Notes: generated by a model from the letters alone, not told the origin. Counted from the first letter of the stretch, positions 20,730-33,709 are shown. The stretch: DNA of 64,000 nt from Diphasiastrum complanatum (GCA_029204225.1 CM055111.1:6848854-6912853); one strand, 5' to 3'. Numbers and translations are program-made.

Positions 20730-23700
20730 ATGTCAATATTTAAAATGTTTCAAAAATATATATTATAATACTAAAAAATATCGTATTTTGCTAGAAATTT
20801 TAATCATGCTAAAAAAAATTATTAATAGATTATAATTAATACCACCCATGTTTTTGACATTGGGATTGTACTAGACATGGAATATTCAAAAAATCAATAA
20901 ATAAAAAATATTCATTTTTTTAAAACTTGAAATGATTGCTTATTATTGAATTCAAAATAAAACCTTGAATTAAAGTATAAATTTAAAATTTGTGAAGTTA
21001 AAAATTTACCACACAACATTCTCTATAAAGCTTTAAGTACCACACATCAGCCAACGAGCAATTTGTAGAAGAAGAAACAATCCCATTTGCAGCCAGCAAT
21101 TTTTCAACATTTGAGATTAATAGCAATTTTATTTGTCGTGTGTAGGTTTTTAAATGGAGGAGAAGTGCATATTCAAGTCTCACGTTGTATTTATTTCTAT
21201 TGCATCTACTTTATGCATTCATGTTTTAAGGACTAAGATGTTAATTTGCTGGCAAGCTAACATGCATTGACGAGACTATTTTCATGGCAGTCACACAATT
21301 TTTAAAATGAAAAATCATGTTAAATTTATTGTTATAGCATGCTTTCCTTTATTGCAAGTACACACGCAAAAGCATTGATGACACCTTCCAAAATGCATTC
21401 AATGCTCTGCATGGGCATCTTAAATCACTCTTATTACCTCCTACAGAGGTTTAGTAAGCAAATTTTTACTTGGCAATAGCATTACAATCAAGCATGCTAG
21501 GCCATTGATCACTATTATCAACAAAAAACAAATTCAGATTTTTGTGGAGTTTTGGCCATTTTTCATTACAGGCCATTTGCTAGCTATGACATAGCAAATG
21601 CTTTTATACTGAGTTTCTAATCATCATTGCGACTATGCTGCCACGTGGCCGCAACCTATTTTGCTCTCTATCAGAAATGGTAGTGCACTCAAACAACACA
21701 AAAATCACAGAAAAAAAACCAGCCCAATAAATCCTTATAGTATGAATTTTGATGGAAATCAATGGATTTTTAATGATTTTTTGTGATTTTTCACCTAGAA
21801 TTGAAAATTTTGGCTTGGAATTTGTCATTTATACTAATCTAGTACGTTTTTCAGATTTTACTTGTTGTTTTACAGTCATTATTGATTGGATCTAATGATT
21901 GCATGTCGGCTGAAAAGTCAATAAGGTGCTTAAAGAGTGATTTTTAGCCCAAAATTGGGGTTTTTGGACTAGAAATGGGCTATAAGAACCATAATTGACT
22001 GAAATTAGAACTTTTAGTGCTTGAATGTAATGTATTTACAGGGATTTGGGTTTTATTGTACTCAATTGTGGATTTGATCCACAAATTTTGGTCAAATTGG
22101 TCAAAAAACATGGTTTTTGGATGGTTTTTGGACTAATTTTAAAGATTTTCATAAAATTCAAGGCAAATAATTATTATGCACATTTTTGGAGGTGTAATGA
22201 AGTTGTCCTAAGACTTTCATAAAGTTTGGTTAGGATTGGACACATTAAGGGTCTCAAAATGTCAAAAAATAGTGTATTTTTGAGGACTTTTGAGCATGAA
22301 TACCTATCAAATGGTGGTTTGACCACCTTATTGGATCTCAATATAAGCTTAAATATATGATGTATTTCCGTTGATTTGAGCCATCATGCATCCAATTGTG
22401 GATAGACCTATATGCATGTTTGGATGCATGGTACATGGGTATTCAGTAGATTGATCTGAGAAAATTTCATGCATAAAGTTATTTTTAGCAATTCTAGTTC
22501 AAAAAGCTGATTTCTGAGTTTCTAGACAATTTATGTAAAAAATTTGATTTTTTTAGAAATCACTACATGTCATGTCTGATGCATGCCGGATGTTTCGGAA
22601 TCCTTTCGGAATGTGATAGTAATTGTGAAATTGCTAAGTCGAGGCTTTAGATCGATTTTCACAGTTTAGGTCCATATCGAACGGAATTTGAAAATCTCGG
22701 TTTATGTAAAATTTGAAGTAACCATTGGTGTTTTAGATTTGTTCAAATTCGTTGGTTATTGATCAGACAAAAATCACTTGAAAAGTGAATGACCTTATTG
22801 AGTTGAAATCTGTCAACTTTTAAGATCACGTTTCCTTTCCCTTTTAGTTGTAGATTTTGGAATCTGTCAACTAATAGGAGCATTTCTTGTTTTTTGGGAT
22901 CAATAAAGATTGAGAATAATATAAATCCTATTGGAACAGTTTCTATGCTGATCCCTAAGGGGATTTGCTAGTAATTAAGTGCGGCACTTAGTGATTGAAC
23001 AATCAAAACTATCTGGTTGATTAGTAGAAAAGTAATACTTATACCAAATTGAACTTTTACCTAGTACAACTTTGGAGCTTTTAGCCTGAACCATATTTGG
23101 GAGGAAAGAGATGAAGCCTAAAGGGTAGTTGATTAGTTGACTCAGTCGATCAATTTTGTTAATCTACTTTCAATTCTTGAAGTATAACCGATAGCAAATG
23201 AGAATAACAATTGGAAATTAATTAAGAAGACTGCCTCTGGGAATTTGGACTCCTTTTCTCCAATGTTAATTAGAATTTCGAGAAATAGATGATTCTAAGG
23301 GAAGAGTGGCAAGTCAGATAATCCATTTATGGAACCATCTCTATTTTGCAATTAGATTTGGATCTTGCAAATGAAAGCATATTGAAGGTGTTCCATACAG
23401 GAATCTAGTAATTTGGATTCCATTTGATCTGAAATAGATATTGGATATCTAGGACAGTATGGTATTCAGTTTTATTGATATCCATGTTCCTTTTGGGTTA
23501 GTGAATACACTTAAAGCATTTCATCTGTACTTGAACGATACATTTTTGTGTCGTCAATGTTGGGGTACAACGTGAAGTGGTATTCTTTGGGTAATACTTA
23601 AGGAGCATGAGAGATGCCAATGGTTAGTAATTATTGTAATGGTCATACTAACACTAAAATCCATTGGCTTTTTGTTTTGGGTATTTTGAGATCAATCTTT

Positions 23701-24650
23701 ATCTCATTATTTACAAAATCTGGAAGCCCTGAAATCTATTACTCTATTATGTTAGACCTCTACTTTTTAGAAATTTCTTAAATACGAGACAATTGGATTG
23801 AGATTTATATAATTCCTTCCAATGCTAAACTTGGTTCTGAAGGACTGAAAGGTTATATGAAATTATACTTCCATACAATGGTGAATATAGCTCAGAATCA
23901 ATTGATTAAATAAATTTAGACTTTTTGAATCCAAATTTATCTCTATTCAATAATTGATTATTGAGATGTAATATTTCTGTCACTCGGGATAAGATATTCT
24001 ATGATCTTGAGGAAAAAGTCCGATGTGTAATAGTATGGGGGGATACTAATTACTGACTTTTTCAAATCTTTGATATCTTATACGTTGTCTCCTGAGAACT
24101 TTTAATTGAAATTATGGGATTTCTTTTGAAAGAGGGAGAAGAAAAGATAGAAATAAGACTTTTGATGAATCAGCCAATTGCATAGATTTTTGAAAAAAAA
24201 TCTAGTATGTGTACAAAGATAGAACTATCCAGTTGAAATAGAAGAACTCTATGAGTGATTATTTTGAATAATCTGGAACTAGAGGAGTTTTGGGGATATT
24301 GAGCTGTGAGATATTCATGAATATGGGAAGTAGTAGTAAAGATTAAATTAAGATTCACTGATTGTTGCCAAGTACCATTTTGTTATGGATTGGATCAGAG
24401 GAATAAAGCTTTTATCTTAACCTTATGTCCAAAGATGTATGCATAAGTCGGCCTAATCTTGGTTTGTACACTAAGATCTGAAGTAGGCTGATTGGTTGAA
24501 ATTTTTTTGTTAATAAGCGTTGGATGGGGTGCTTGATTATGTTGGTTGGTTAGATTGAGGATAATGATTCATGAGAAAGAGTTAAAAGCATACAAATTTG
24601 GATTTCTCTAGTTGCTCGTTCTGAGGACATAACTAATTTAAGGGGTGAAG
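20730..24650. other. No recognisable gene; AT-rich, probably decayed repeats
   Basis: No conserved protein motif is visible on either strand, only short open frames. The right edge is a gypsy-type polypurine tract and LTR start at 24653, so part of 22.8-24.6 kb may be an unrecognisable gypsy interior. Confidence 0.5.
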
Positions 24651-24652
24651 AA

Positions 24653-25000
24653 TGTTATGTCCATGTCCAGTATGAGGGACTCGGAATAATTCCTGGCATG
24701 GATAGCCGGTCACTCTAGTGTATGTGGTTATTAGTTATGTCTCGTCATTCTGGGCTTGGTCTTAAACAGTTGCCATGATCATAATAATAACAACTTTTTA
24801 AAGAACATGGCACCATTGAGAGTACCAAGGAGCGCAAGTGCAAAGCCATGACCAGGAGCAGATGGGCTTTTTTAATGCAATCATAAGTCGTAATTTATGG
24901 ACTGATGATATTATTCTAATCCATGTTGTTGCAGACTATTGTTAGAACAAGTCGAACTGGACATACGAATACCTATTACAGATGTTTTAACTACCACCAA
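24653..25000 (+). mobile_element. Chromovirus-type LTR start (+)
   Basis: AAGGGGTGAAGAA followed by TGTTATGTCCATGTCC is the same junction as at 4928 (-) and 38033 (-). The LTR end was not found; 25000 is only an estimate. Confidence 0.45.
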
Positions 25001-25246
25001 TCAAAACAAACACTCGCTCGAAACTATTGGCACTGGATCCTAGCATAAGTTTGGCACATTGGGAGTTAGAATTAGAGATGCTCTCAATAGAAGCTTCTTC
25101 CAAGTGAAGCGTGCATTGTTTCTTTGCAAGCACCCTTTTTGAGAAAATCATTGAAATGGGGAACATGGCATGGACTAGCAAGGACATCTTATATTAAAAC
25201 GCATGTGGAAGCAAGCAAAGCAAGCTTTTTGCAACAAATAAAATTA

Positions 25247-25327
25247 CATGCAAAAGTCTAGAGTTGTACATCTTCTATTACTCATGCAAAAGTTCAGAGT
25301 TGTACATCTTCTATTACTCATGCAACA
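25247..25327. repeat. 36-bp tandem repeat, 2.2 copies
   Basis: Units starting CATGCAAAAGT at 25247 and 25283 differ by about two bases, and a third partial copy follows. No function is suggested. Confidence 0.9.
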
Positions 25328-25980
25328 AAACTAGATGTAGATTTCTACCTATCGACATGCAATAAGAAGGGGCTTACATGCTACATCTACAAATGTTGAT
25401 GAATCAAACATGATCTGCTTTTTTCCATTCATGCACATTCACTTTCATGTTGGGTGAGTGAGCCCTTCATTAAGGTCTAAGCCTCAAAAGTTAAAACCAC
25501 CTTCGCAATTTATCCTTTAACGTTGAATTTCTTCCAAACTCCATTGACCAACCTCAACACATAATATTGTCTCTGCAAGGCAAGGCCAAAACAATATGGT
25601 CAGCCCCCTATCTGTAGACCTCTGTTCGCTCCCGAAATCTCGATAACAATATTTTTTCCTCCAAAATTGCTTGTGAGCGATTCTCCATAACTACTTAAGT
25701 TACTTCCAGGTGTCGTAACTTTCATATGACACATCGGAATGCGATGCGATAGAAAGCAAAAAATGCCAAGACAACACCCACCTACACAACGACAAAGATT
25801 GGCACTCCCATGAGTTAAAATAGCAATGATCAACTTATACAGTGCTTTCTTATTTTGACGGCACCACGTGTGCTTAGTTCTAGAGTTATCGGGCCATCTT
25901 TCTTTTACGAGCCCTTTGAGTGCTTTTAAGCAACTTATCTTTGTACTTACTCATCAGTTGAATATACAGTTTGAGGAGAG

Positions 25981-26065
25981 CAATTATGTTGTCTTGTCTT
26001 GTTGCACTTGACATTGTGCTGTGGTGATTGATCCGGTCGGGTGTTTAAACTGTGTTTTCTTAACT
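25981..26065 (+). mobile_element. 85-bp direct repeat, left copy (short LTR-like)
   Basis: It differs at 4 of 85 positions from 27974-28058. It ends one step before a perfect primer-binding site, as the end of a 5' LTR would. It contains TGTTGTCTTG near its start and CTTAACT at its end. If these are full LTRs they are unusually short; otherwise this is the 3' part of a longer LTR. Confidence 0.7.
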
Positions 26066-26078
26066 TGGTATCAGAGCC
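26066..26078 (+). promoter_or_regulatory. Primer-binding site (initiator tRNA-Met type)
   Basis: TGGTATCAGAGCC is complementary to the 3' end of plant initiator tRNA-Met, the usual minus-strand primer for copia and many gypsy elements. It follows the 85-bp repeat directly. Confidence 0.85.
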
Positions 26079-27304
26079 CTTCGTGGCTTGAATCACCAGT
26101 TGTGAATTCACGACGGTTTGTTGGTTAGGAAGCACAAAACTGAGTCTGTGGAGATTCGTGGAATAGCTCAAAATTGTAAGAAGATTCAGAGGCAGGGGAT
26201 TGTCAGCTGAATCAGAGGGCAAGCAAAAAAAAGTGAAGCTGGAAAATCTTCTGAAGTGTTGCTTGGCGTGTGTGATTGGTTTGAAGCCAGTCGAACACCG
26301 TTTGAAGAGCGGTTTGGAGCAGAATATTGTCTGCTGTAGGGCAACCTCAGCCAGATAGGAGCTGCAAGTGAAAGCTCAGGGAAAGCTTGAGTAAAGCCCA
26401 ATATATCCTTCTCTTCAAAGCTGCTAGGGTTTCAAAGAGCAAAACCGTGGATATCTCCTTGTAGGAGGACATTTTCAGAGTTGTAAGTAGCTGATGATGG
26501 GCGTCCTAGCAATGTGATTCTGCCTGTAAGAAGTCGTGGGCGGCCATGAAATGTTGGAGGAGATAGAGTGATCAGCAGGGCGGCCATCGCTGGAAATCAG
26601 CATGAAGATGGTGTGAGAGAGCTCGCAGATCAGCTGCGCGACCAGTTCAAATAGGCCTGTAGCGGTTGCAGGTGTATTGTGTATGGAGGGAGTGTTATTC
26701 GATGCACATAATCATGGACATTTGTTGATCGACCTCCACACTAGTTCGATGGTCAGGTTGGGCAACTAAGGACTAATGTGAGCCATTCGATGTAGAAGAG
26801 CCATTAGATGGCTAGTGAAAAAGCTTGAAGGGGTTTGAAGTGCAAAGTGCATTGCAACTTCATTAAAAATCTTCAAACTGAAATAATTGATGGGTCCCAA
26901 GTTTTTGAAGGGTGAAGTTTCTTCACACTGAAGAAACAATTCAAAAATCCAAATTGCCCTTATTTTCACCTCCTTTAGCCTATTTTGGCCAAACAAAAGG
27001 CTATCTCCTCCAAACGAAGGGAACCCTGACTGTACCTGCAAGTACGGTACACCAAAACAGAGTGATTGTCGCAGAGAAAATGTTCGGAACGTGCCAGAAG
27101 TGATTTCACCATTTCACTGGGCAGGTAAATGGGAGTTGGTGATGAGAAGCATTTCGGAAAGCGACGCCAATTTGGCTTTCAATTTGGCGAAAGAGTGGCA
27201 GATGGCCTAGTAAGCCAAAAATTGCAGGTCATTATTTGTGATTTTTGACATCACGGTTGGCTTCGGCATACACTTTATAGCCTATAGATGGAGTTTCAAG
27301 CAGT

Positions 27305-27949
27305 TTGGAGATGGAAAACATCAATGAGGCAATTTTGGGCGATGCAAGCAAACTTGATGGGGCTTCTAACTACAACATATGGAAATTCAAAATGAATAGC
27401 ATTTTGATGGAGAAAGAGTTAAGGGAGATTGTGGCAGGTATTGAAGTCCGGCCAAATACCACTCCAGGTGACATGAGGGTCTTTGATAAAAAGGTGCAGA
27501 GAGCATTGTCCTTAATCAATCTTTCAGTGAAAGACCATGTAATCACTCATACAAGTGATGCCACGATGGCTAGGGGAGCTTGGGAAGCTCTTAGAATGCA
27601 ATTTCAAACTTGCAATCCAGCTCGGGCCATGTTCTTGAAGTCGAGATTGAACGCAATAAGGATGGAAGAAAGTGAGTCAGTGGGATCTTTTTTCACTAGG
27701 ATAAAAGAGCTGAGAGATCAACTTGTGGCAATTGGAGAACCAATTAGGGACGTTGAATTGGTACATACCACAATGAGCGGTGTCTCGGAAGGGCTACAGA
27801 TGTTTGTGAGCGGCATTGCTTTGAGGGAGAGGTTGCCTACTTTTGAAGACTTCCACGGAATCATGTTGCAAGAAGAGCAGCGTCACGAAGTGGTGAAGTC
27901 AAGGCAAACCCCACAGGAGGATCAAGCCTTGCTTGCTAAAGGCAAGTAG
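27305..27949 (+). CDS. Copia-type Gag, stand-alone (214 codons)
   Basis: An uninterrupted frame beginning MEMENINEAI with the copia Gag (UBN2-like) domain over most of its length: KLDGASNYNIWKFKM, RGAWEALRMQFQ, RAMFLKSRLNAIRM, FFTRIKELRDQLVAIG, VELVHTTMSGV. It ends with TAG after QALLAKGK, before any zinc knuckle or protease. It lies 1.2 kb after the primer-binding site and 24 bp before the second 85-bp repeat. A gag-only unit between terminal repeats is the plan of TR-GAG elements, non-autonomous retrotransposons that rely on pol supplied in trans. It is unlike the copia gag at 12.6-13.9 kb, so a different family. Confidence 0.8.
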   Translation: MEMENINEAILGDASKLDGASNYNIWKFKMNSILMEKELREIVAGIEVRPNTTPGDMRVFDKKVQRALSLINLSVKDHVITHTSDATMARGAWEALRMQFQTCNPARAMFLKSRLNAIRMEESESVGSFFTRIKELRDQLVAIGEPIRDVELVHTTMSGVSEGLQMFVSGIALRERLPTFEDFHGIMLQEEQRHEVVKSRQTPQEDQALLAKGK

Positions 27950-27973
27950 AAAGGATGGAAAAGGATTCCTAGG

Positions 27974-28058
27974 CAATTCTGTTGTCTTGTCTTGTTGCAC
28001 TTGATGTTGTGATGTGGTGATTGATCCGGTCGGGTGTTTAAACTGTGTTTTCTTAACT
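27974..28058 (+). mobile_element. 85-bp direct repeat, right copy
   Basis: Matches 25981-26065 at 81 of 85 bases. It is followed by unrelated gypsy-like gag sequence, not by a primer-binding site, so it may be the 3' terminal repeat of the gag-only unit. No clear target-site duplication was found. Confidence 0.65.
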
Positions 28059-28652
28059 CCAGGTCCAAGAGGATCTGCTCAACCAAACATGCCAAATCAA
28101 CAAAACCGACCTCACATACAGGCCAACGTGGTCCAGAACACCTCTTATGACACCTCGACCTATGAACCTTCGTACGATGAAGGTATTAATAACATGTACA
28201 TAGATGAGGCATCTACCTCCTATCCGAACGAGCAATATTATCCAAAGGAGCAACCTAGTCAAGCCAACCAAGATAGTTATGCAATTTTTCCTTCAACACT
28301 TCAGGAGAGATGCTTTGTATGCGGAGAAACCACTCACTTTCAAAGTGAATGTAGACTACGATATCAACTTGTAGATGAATGTGTTGATTGTGTCAGAAGG
28401 CATTTCTATAAAGATTTTCCTAACCAAATCAAAAAGACAATTTCAGCACATAGGATATCTGAAGAACCGTTGCTTGATGTCACAAAAGAGCAACATAGGG
28501 CCTTAGATCAGAATAAGGACCCAACACAACCACAACCTAGTGCTAATACTTCCATGATTCCACAATCCTACCCTGACCCTATAGAAGCTCAAAGGCAATA
28601 CCATGAATTTCGAGATGAGTGTGATAGAGCTAAAGATAAGATTTCTACTTAG
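28059..28652 (+). pseudogene. Gypsy-like gag fragment with zinc knuckle
   Basis: An open frame of about 195 codons. It is Gln/Asn/Pro-rich at first, then has CFVCGETTHFQSEC (C-X2-C-X4-H-X4-C) near 28312-28353 and CVDCVRRHFYKDFP after it. The C-terminal part is polar with no clear domain, and the frame stops at 28652. It starts directly at the right 85-bp repeat, so its N-terminus is missing. Together with 28734-29230 it looks like the gag-protease part of another LTR element. Confidence 0.55.
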
Positions 28653-28733
28653 CCATCTGTCTAGCTATCTACGCAAGGGCAACCACCACGAGGAATATAG
28701 GTTCTTTCCAATCTCTTAAAGGCCCAAATTACT

Positions 28734-29230
28734 ATGCCCTTCTACACGACCGTCAAGTTTTCCAAGCCCTTGTGGAATGCCATTCTACAAAGCTCCCAGC
28801 AGCCTGATATACCAGATGAGTTGAGACAACCAAAAAATGCTGAAGTGGTTCATAATGTAGACATGAGCTTACTTCATATAGGTGTTGCTAAAGGTAACAA
28901 CATCTCTTTACCAGTGCACTACAAATCTTACCCATCCATTCTCAATACTGAACCTGGCGTGAATATTATTGTCTTGTCCTTAGCAAAGGCATGGGGAATA
29001 TCCACATTGGAAAAGCCTAAGTACGAATGGCTGACCAAAGAATGACAACACTTGTTGGTCACATAAGCAATTTACTAGGCTTAATTTTTTTACCATAGAG
29101 TGTGTCGTACGACCTTCCCAATGAACCACCCACCTATCAATTCCTTCTTGGAATGCCTTTCTTAGAAATGGCTGGAGTGATTCAAGATTGGAAGAAAAAA
29201 CAAAATAGTTTTTGGCAACGGAGATAGGAG
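28734..29230 (+). pseudogene. Decayed retroviral-type aspartic protease
   Basis: The frame to 29045 contains NVDMSLLHIG and ILNTEPGVNIIVLSLAKAWG, where a retrotransposon protease would have ILDTGAGVNIM, so the catalytic aspartate is replaced by asparagine. In another frame at about 29107-29200 follows YQFLLGMPFLEMAGVIQDW, the usual end of gypsy proteases. At least one frameshift or stop separates the parts. No RT is recognised downstream to 29.9 kb. Confidence 0.5.
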
Positions 29231-29969
29231 AATATATGTTGATGCCATGAAAAAGATAAAGCCTGCACGAATTGAAGACGATTGGTCTTCAACTATATAT
29301 GATGACCTCGATGAATTGAAGATGATTGGTCTTCAACTACCTGTGATGATCCAAAAAGTATCGATTCAATCATAAAGGGTCATTACGTGCAGAGCATTGA
29401 TATCATTAACTGGGATCATGCCTTAGCGACCATTGATTGTGTCAATGCCACTCTTTGTGAACAAGAAGTTCAGGAAGAGGACCCATACCTGAAAATGCTC
29501 TTGTTATTGAAGTATCCACCAGTGAGGATGGCATTCTTATCATGAGAGAAAATGAGTTATTCTTATCCAGCTGGTCATCAGAAAATGTGATGCTGCTATA
29601 TTACACTGAAGCACAACAAAATAGCAGTTACAAGCATAATGACGGCGTAACTGGGAGGCTCAAAATCATTCGTCTCATGGACAGAGCATCGCATAGAGTG
29701 TGCCTGAATGATCCATTTATAGAATTCATCCATGTACTAACTACAGTAATTATTTGTCACCTGATTAGGTAAGTTGTTGTACTTGGAAGTATTTGGCTTC
29801 TGTGACAACTATACATGGTATATACGGTCAATGAATCAGGAAATGTTGATGCGGACGAGGGTGCTACAAATCTCTGAATAGAGTGCTCTTCTACTTTTAT
29901 GATTTTGATAAAAATGTTCTGAATGAGTGTAGGGTCTTCGATCAGCTGTGGTAATAGCCCTCCCAACTG

Positions 29970-30745
29970 TCAACAAGGGTTATTCATTGGATAGGCACCT
30001 AACTATGCATAGATGCTACTTTAGTTAGTTCCCTACTTTTCGTCTAACTCTACCACCACTAACGCTACTTCCACTAACTCTATTTCTCTAAACTACCTTC
30101 ATCATGATTGTAGGTGAAAGGAAAGGGAAGATTAGAAGAGATTGAGAAGAGAAGAGGGAAAAGGAGAGATAGAGGGTGAGAGTGGAGGTTAGCTCAAATG
30201 CTCCTTATGCTTGCTAATGGAGAAACATTAACTAAGACGACCGATAAACATGAAAATAGAAAGCAATGGAAAACACAATCAAAAGCATTAGCAAGTAGTG
30301 ACTAGCAAATGAGGATGCTTCTCTCCAAAAAGTGGTAGAGTTTTCTCCTTCTCATTAAGCATGGAAATAGAGTACAAATGGTGTCTTTTTATAAATGGGG
30401 AAGGCCCTTGCCCCAAAATCCTATTGGCTAATATTTACATTGATCCTATCCATTCATCTTGGACCCAACTTGATCCAAGGGTCCACAAAAAGTACATTGC
30501 AAATCACAAGATTCATGTGAGTCCAAAATTGGACCCAACTCTAAAAAGTAAATTCTAAGTTTAAAATTGACTTTGGGCCTCAAGTTTTATCTTTATTACA
30601 AGGGGCCCAAGTCTATTATTTTATTTACAACTCAACTTGCGTGCTCATTGGGCCATGGGCTTATACGCGCAGGATGACATGCCCTCACAACACATTTTAT
30701 TGGCCAATATTATTTATTTACAATTCGTCGGGAATACCCCCAACA
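29970..30745 (-). mobile_element. Probable 3' LTR of Tat-like element
   Basis: On the minus strand the LTR starts at 30745 with TGTTGGGGGTATTCC, matching TGTTGTGGGTATTTC at 34267. Both contain a similar GTGCTCATTGG / GGGCTTATAC segment near the start (written on the + strand) and a GA-rich stretch further in. The lower boundary is an estimate. The two LTRs have diverged strongly. Confidence 0.5.
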
Positions 30746-31010
30746 GGATCCACGGCCTGAAGTAGTGTCGGTCGCTCTAGGGATCGCCAAGGAATGCAGC
30801 TCGGTAATAGACCCGAGCAACTGACAGCTGATCTTCGACTTTGTCAGAGGCTAGCACCTTATTAGGATCAAAGAATATGGGGGGAAGAAAATTGTCCCAC
30901 TTGGTTTCAATCCCCATTAAGTGCTCTAAGTCCCGGGCGTAAGTGGCTGTCTCGCGGACTGTTGGATCAGGACAGTTGAAATATCTATTGACAAATAGGG
31001 TGAGAGCCCT

Positions 31011-32300
31011 TTAGGCGTCTACATCTATATCCCAATCATCCTCTGATGGAATTCTTTGCCAATTGAAGTTCTGAATAGTGATCTTGTCTAGAGGGGTGCC
31101 GCATTCCACCCATTTGAATCGTCGTGTGCATGGCAGGAAGTGCGCGTTCACCTGTAGTTGTTGTGGACTTGTCACATAGGCCCTGATGGCCACAGGGTCT
31201 CTTTCAAAGAGCTGCTGACGCCACTCTGGTTGTGGGTGGAGGGCGAGTAGTGCTTGCAGCTCGTTGTGTTTTATTGTCTACGCCGAAAATGATATCTGCC
31301 AGCCGCCTCTTGATGACTCGTGGGGATACTTAGCTAGAAATTTGTTTCTTTTCTCCTCCACGGACTTTGGTCGTCGGAAGGCCTGGATGGTAGATATTGT
31401 GCATGAGCCTCTTGATGACGAGGCTTGTCCTTCCTCTTGGCTTTGGCTAGGACCTGCATCTCTGCTTGAGAGAGCGGCTTTGAGTCCGGTGCGAGTTAAG
31501 CTAGCTAGGCGAGTTTTTCACTTTGTAATGCTTTCACTTTTGCCCCCAGGCGCATATTCTCTACTTCATAAATTTGTAGCTGCGTCTGGAGGGGAGCAAG
31601 TCGTTGGGAGGCTTCGGACTGAAGCTCCTACACCTTTGTGGAGGCCTCTATCAGCGCCTTGGAGAGGCTTTGGATATATAGGTTGAGGCCATCCTCCTTC
31701 TGCTGCAGCCTGGCGATCTCCCAGTGCCCATCTTATTCATGTTGTTGAGCTATAATAAGCTCTTATTGCAGCTTCGTGAGTTTCACTCGCAGCTGGGTGT
31801 TACTTGTCACCAAGTGGAGTACCCTGCTGTCCAAAATGGCCTTGGCTGCTACCGCCTCCTGGATGTATGTCCCCAAGGTTTGGTATGTCGTCATTAAATC
31901 TGTTGAAACTGCCAGTACGCTGGCACTAAGAGGGGCTTGTGTGGTAGCGGCCTCGACAACTGGTGGAGCGTCGTCGTCGTTGTCTTCAATCAGGTTCTCA
32001 GGGGACCTTTTGTTATCTGGGGCAGTGGGATCAGTCCAGTGTTTTCCTCCGTATCCATAGCACCTAACTAAGTGTAGTATGCCATCACCTCTAAGTTGAT
32101 AGGCATACACCGGTAACAGATTTCCCTTATGATCTTCCACAAAATAGATTGGTAGGCTGTTATGGTCCTCCATTGAATTCGGTGACATGCAAGAGGATAT
32201 AACCAAAACTTTTACCTTGCCACTGTTTGTTGAAGAAACTCGTGATCTAGATGGATCAATCTAACATCCACCCTTCTGGTGAGCTCCTTGTTGGCTTGAT
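31011..32300 (-). pseudogene. Coiled-coil-like protein remnant of the Tat-like element
   Basis: Minus-strand remnants read LPIYFVEDHKGNLLPV, then an acidic stretch, then a long heptad-like region at about 31.5-31.9 kb (YIQEAVAAKAILDSRV, EIARLQQKEDGLNLYIQ, LQTQLQIYEVENMRLG). They end with PHPEWRQQLFERDP-like sequence and DWDIDVDA before the stop at 31011. Several stops interrupt the frame. A predicted coiled coil after the gag zinc knuckle, where protease and RT should be, is not standard for gypsy. I do not recognise the protein. Confidence 0.4.
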
Positions 32301-32399
32301 TCTACTTATGACCGTTGAACCACTGGATCTTGTTGTCGACAAGCCTATTGCTCTATATTTTGTCCTTTTAACAAGCGCGGATTCTTGATTGGACACCTG

Positions 32400-32900
32400 G
32401 TACTTGGATGATCTCCAAAGCAGAAGGTACATTTGTCCTTTTCAAGAAACTTAATAGAGCGAGCATAAGCTTGCTGACAGCTTAAAGTGCAAGGTTCTGG
32501 GTCTTCCGTTGCACTTGTTCAGCTTGACCTTGCTGCACTTTGTTGTCTTGCATGGGGTTCCATTCTTGTTGGATCATTGCTCGTTGTCGACCTTTGTTCC
32601 TCTGATTCCCCATCTAGATAGGAAAAATCCTTCTTCCCGAGTGAGATTTCCATCTTGGCAGCATCCTTACAGAGTTGTACAGTTGACGCATATGATGCTA
32701 ATTATGCCATAACAGATCTGATCCTTTTGGGCAGTCCAGCATAGTATTTTGCCATGACGATCTGTTCAGGAATCGGTGGATTACAATCCTTCACTAAATG
32801 ATAGATCCGATAGGTGTAGTCTCGGATTGTTTCAGCAGGAAACTTTTAAAATTTCAATAATCCTACAAGGGCGGTCTCCATAGTTCAGCACTAGAATGTC
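32400..32900 (-). pseudogene. Gag remnant of Tat-like element with zinc knuckle
   Basis: Read on the minus strand, about 32870-32640 gives FPAETIRDYTYRIYHLV, PPIPEQIVMAKYYAGLPKRI and KDAAKMEIS, like the retrotransposon Gag family. At about 32440-32400 comes CTFCFGDHPSTRCP, a zinc knuckle with a one-residue shorter spacing (C-X2-C-X3-H-X4-C). A few stops are present. It lies downstream of the PBS at 33515 in the right order. Confidence 0.55.
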
Positions 32901-33495
32901 GCAAAGTAACTGGTTGGTGAATTGCTTCAAGATTTGCTTAATTATGTGTCCTGGTCTCAGTGAGATGGAACTTCAGAGAGCTCTGCGAAGGTTAGTTTTG
33001 AGTTTTGAAATTTTTTTTTTTTTAACAAAGGATTTTTGATTTTTTTTGGGTTTTTCTCTGTTTTTTCAAAATCTGATGGGAACTATCCCTCGCAGGCTTC
33101 TATGCAGGTCTGGGACAGTACCCTGGAGCTGCTGCCAGTCATGCGAAGGTTCATGCCCACTGGTTTTTGAGAAATCAAAATTTGATGAGATTTTGCCTCT
33201 CTTTTTCCCTCCAAAAACAGATTTTGAGCTTTTTTTTTCTGATTTTTATGGATTGTATGGATTTACGAAGGGATTGGGTGCTTGGATCTGATCCTTCCAT
33301 CCCACAATCTCTCCCTACAGTGCAAACAAACAAAAAAATCACGAAGAAAACGGCAAAAACTAACACTACTCACACTATTCTATTCTTAAAAAATTTGATT
33401 TTTTGATGAAAAAGAATGATGAGAGAGAAGAAAGAGAGAGATAGAGGAAAAGAGAAAGTGAGTAAGAAAGCTATGCGGCGAAACGAGTGTGTGGT

Positions 33496-33515
33496 GCTCC
33501 CCGGCAACGGCGCCA
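33496..33515 (-). promoter_or_regulatory. Primer-binding site, Tat/Athila type
   Basis: The minus strand reads TGGCGCCGTTGCCGGGGAGC one base after the LTR end (CGACACAACA). This primer-binding sequence is characteristic of plant Tat/Athila gypsy elements. Confidence 0.85.
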
Positions 33516-33516
33516 C

Positions 33517-33709
33517 TGTTGTGTCGTCGTCGATGTAGCATAGGGGTCCGTCGCTAAGAGCGGCAACCTCGCCTTCACCTGCATAGCAACAAGAGAGAGG
33601 GAGAGGAGAGAGATGAGAAAGAGAGTGGAGAGAGGGAGAGAAAGAACGCCTAGGTTGAGAAAGGCTTTGGGGGCTCGAGCGCCTACCCAAAGCTATTCTA
33701 TCCCAACAT

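Noticed and set aside
26066-26078. tRNA gene at TGGTATCAGAGCC sites (also 57380, 63855)
   Set aside because: Only the tRNA-complementary primer-binding stretch is present, directly after LTR ends; no cloverleaf can be drawn.
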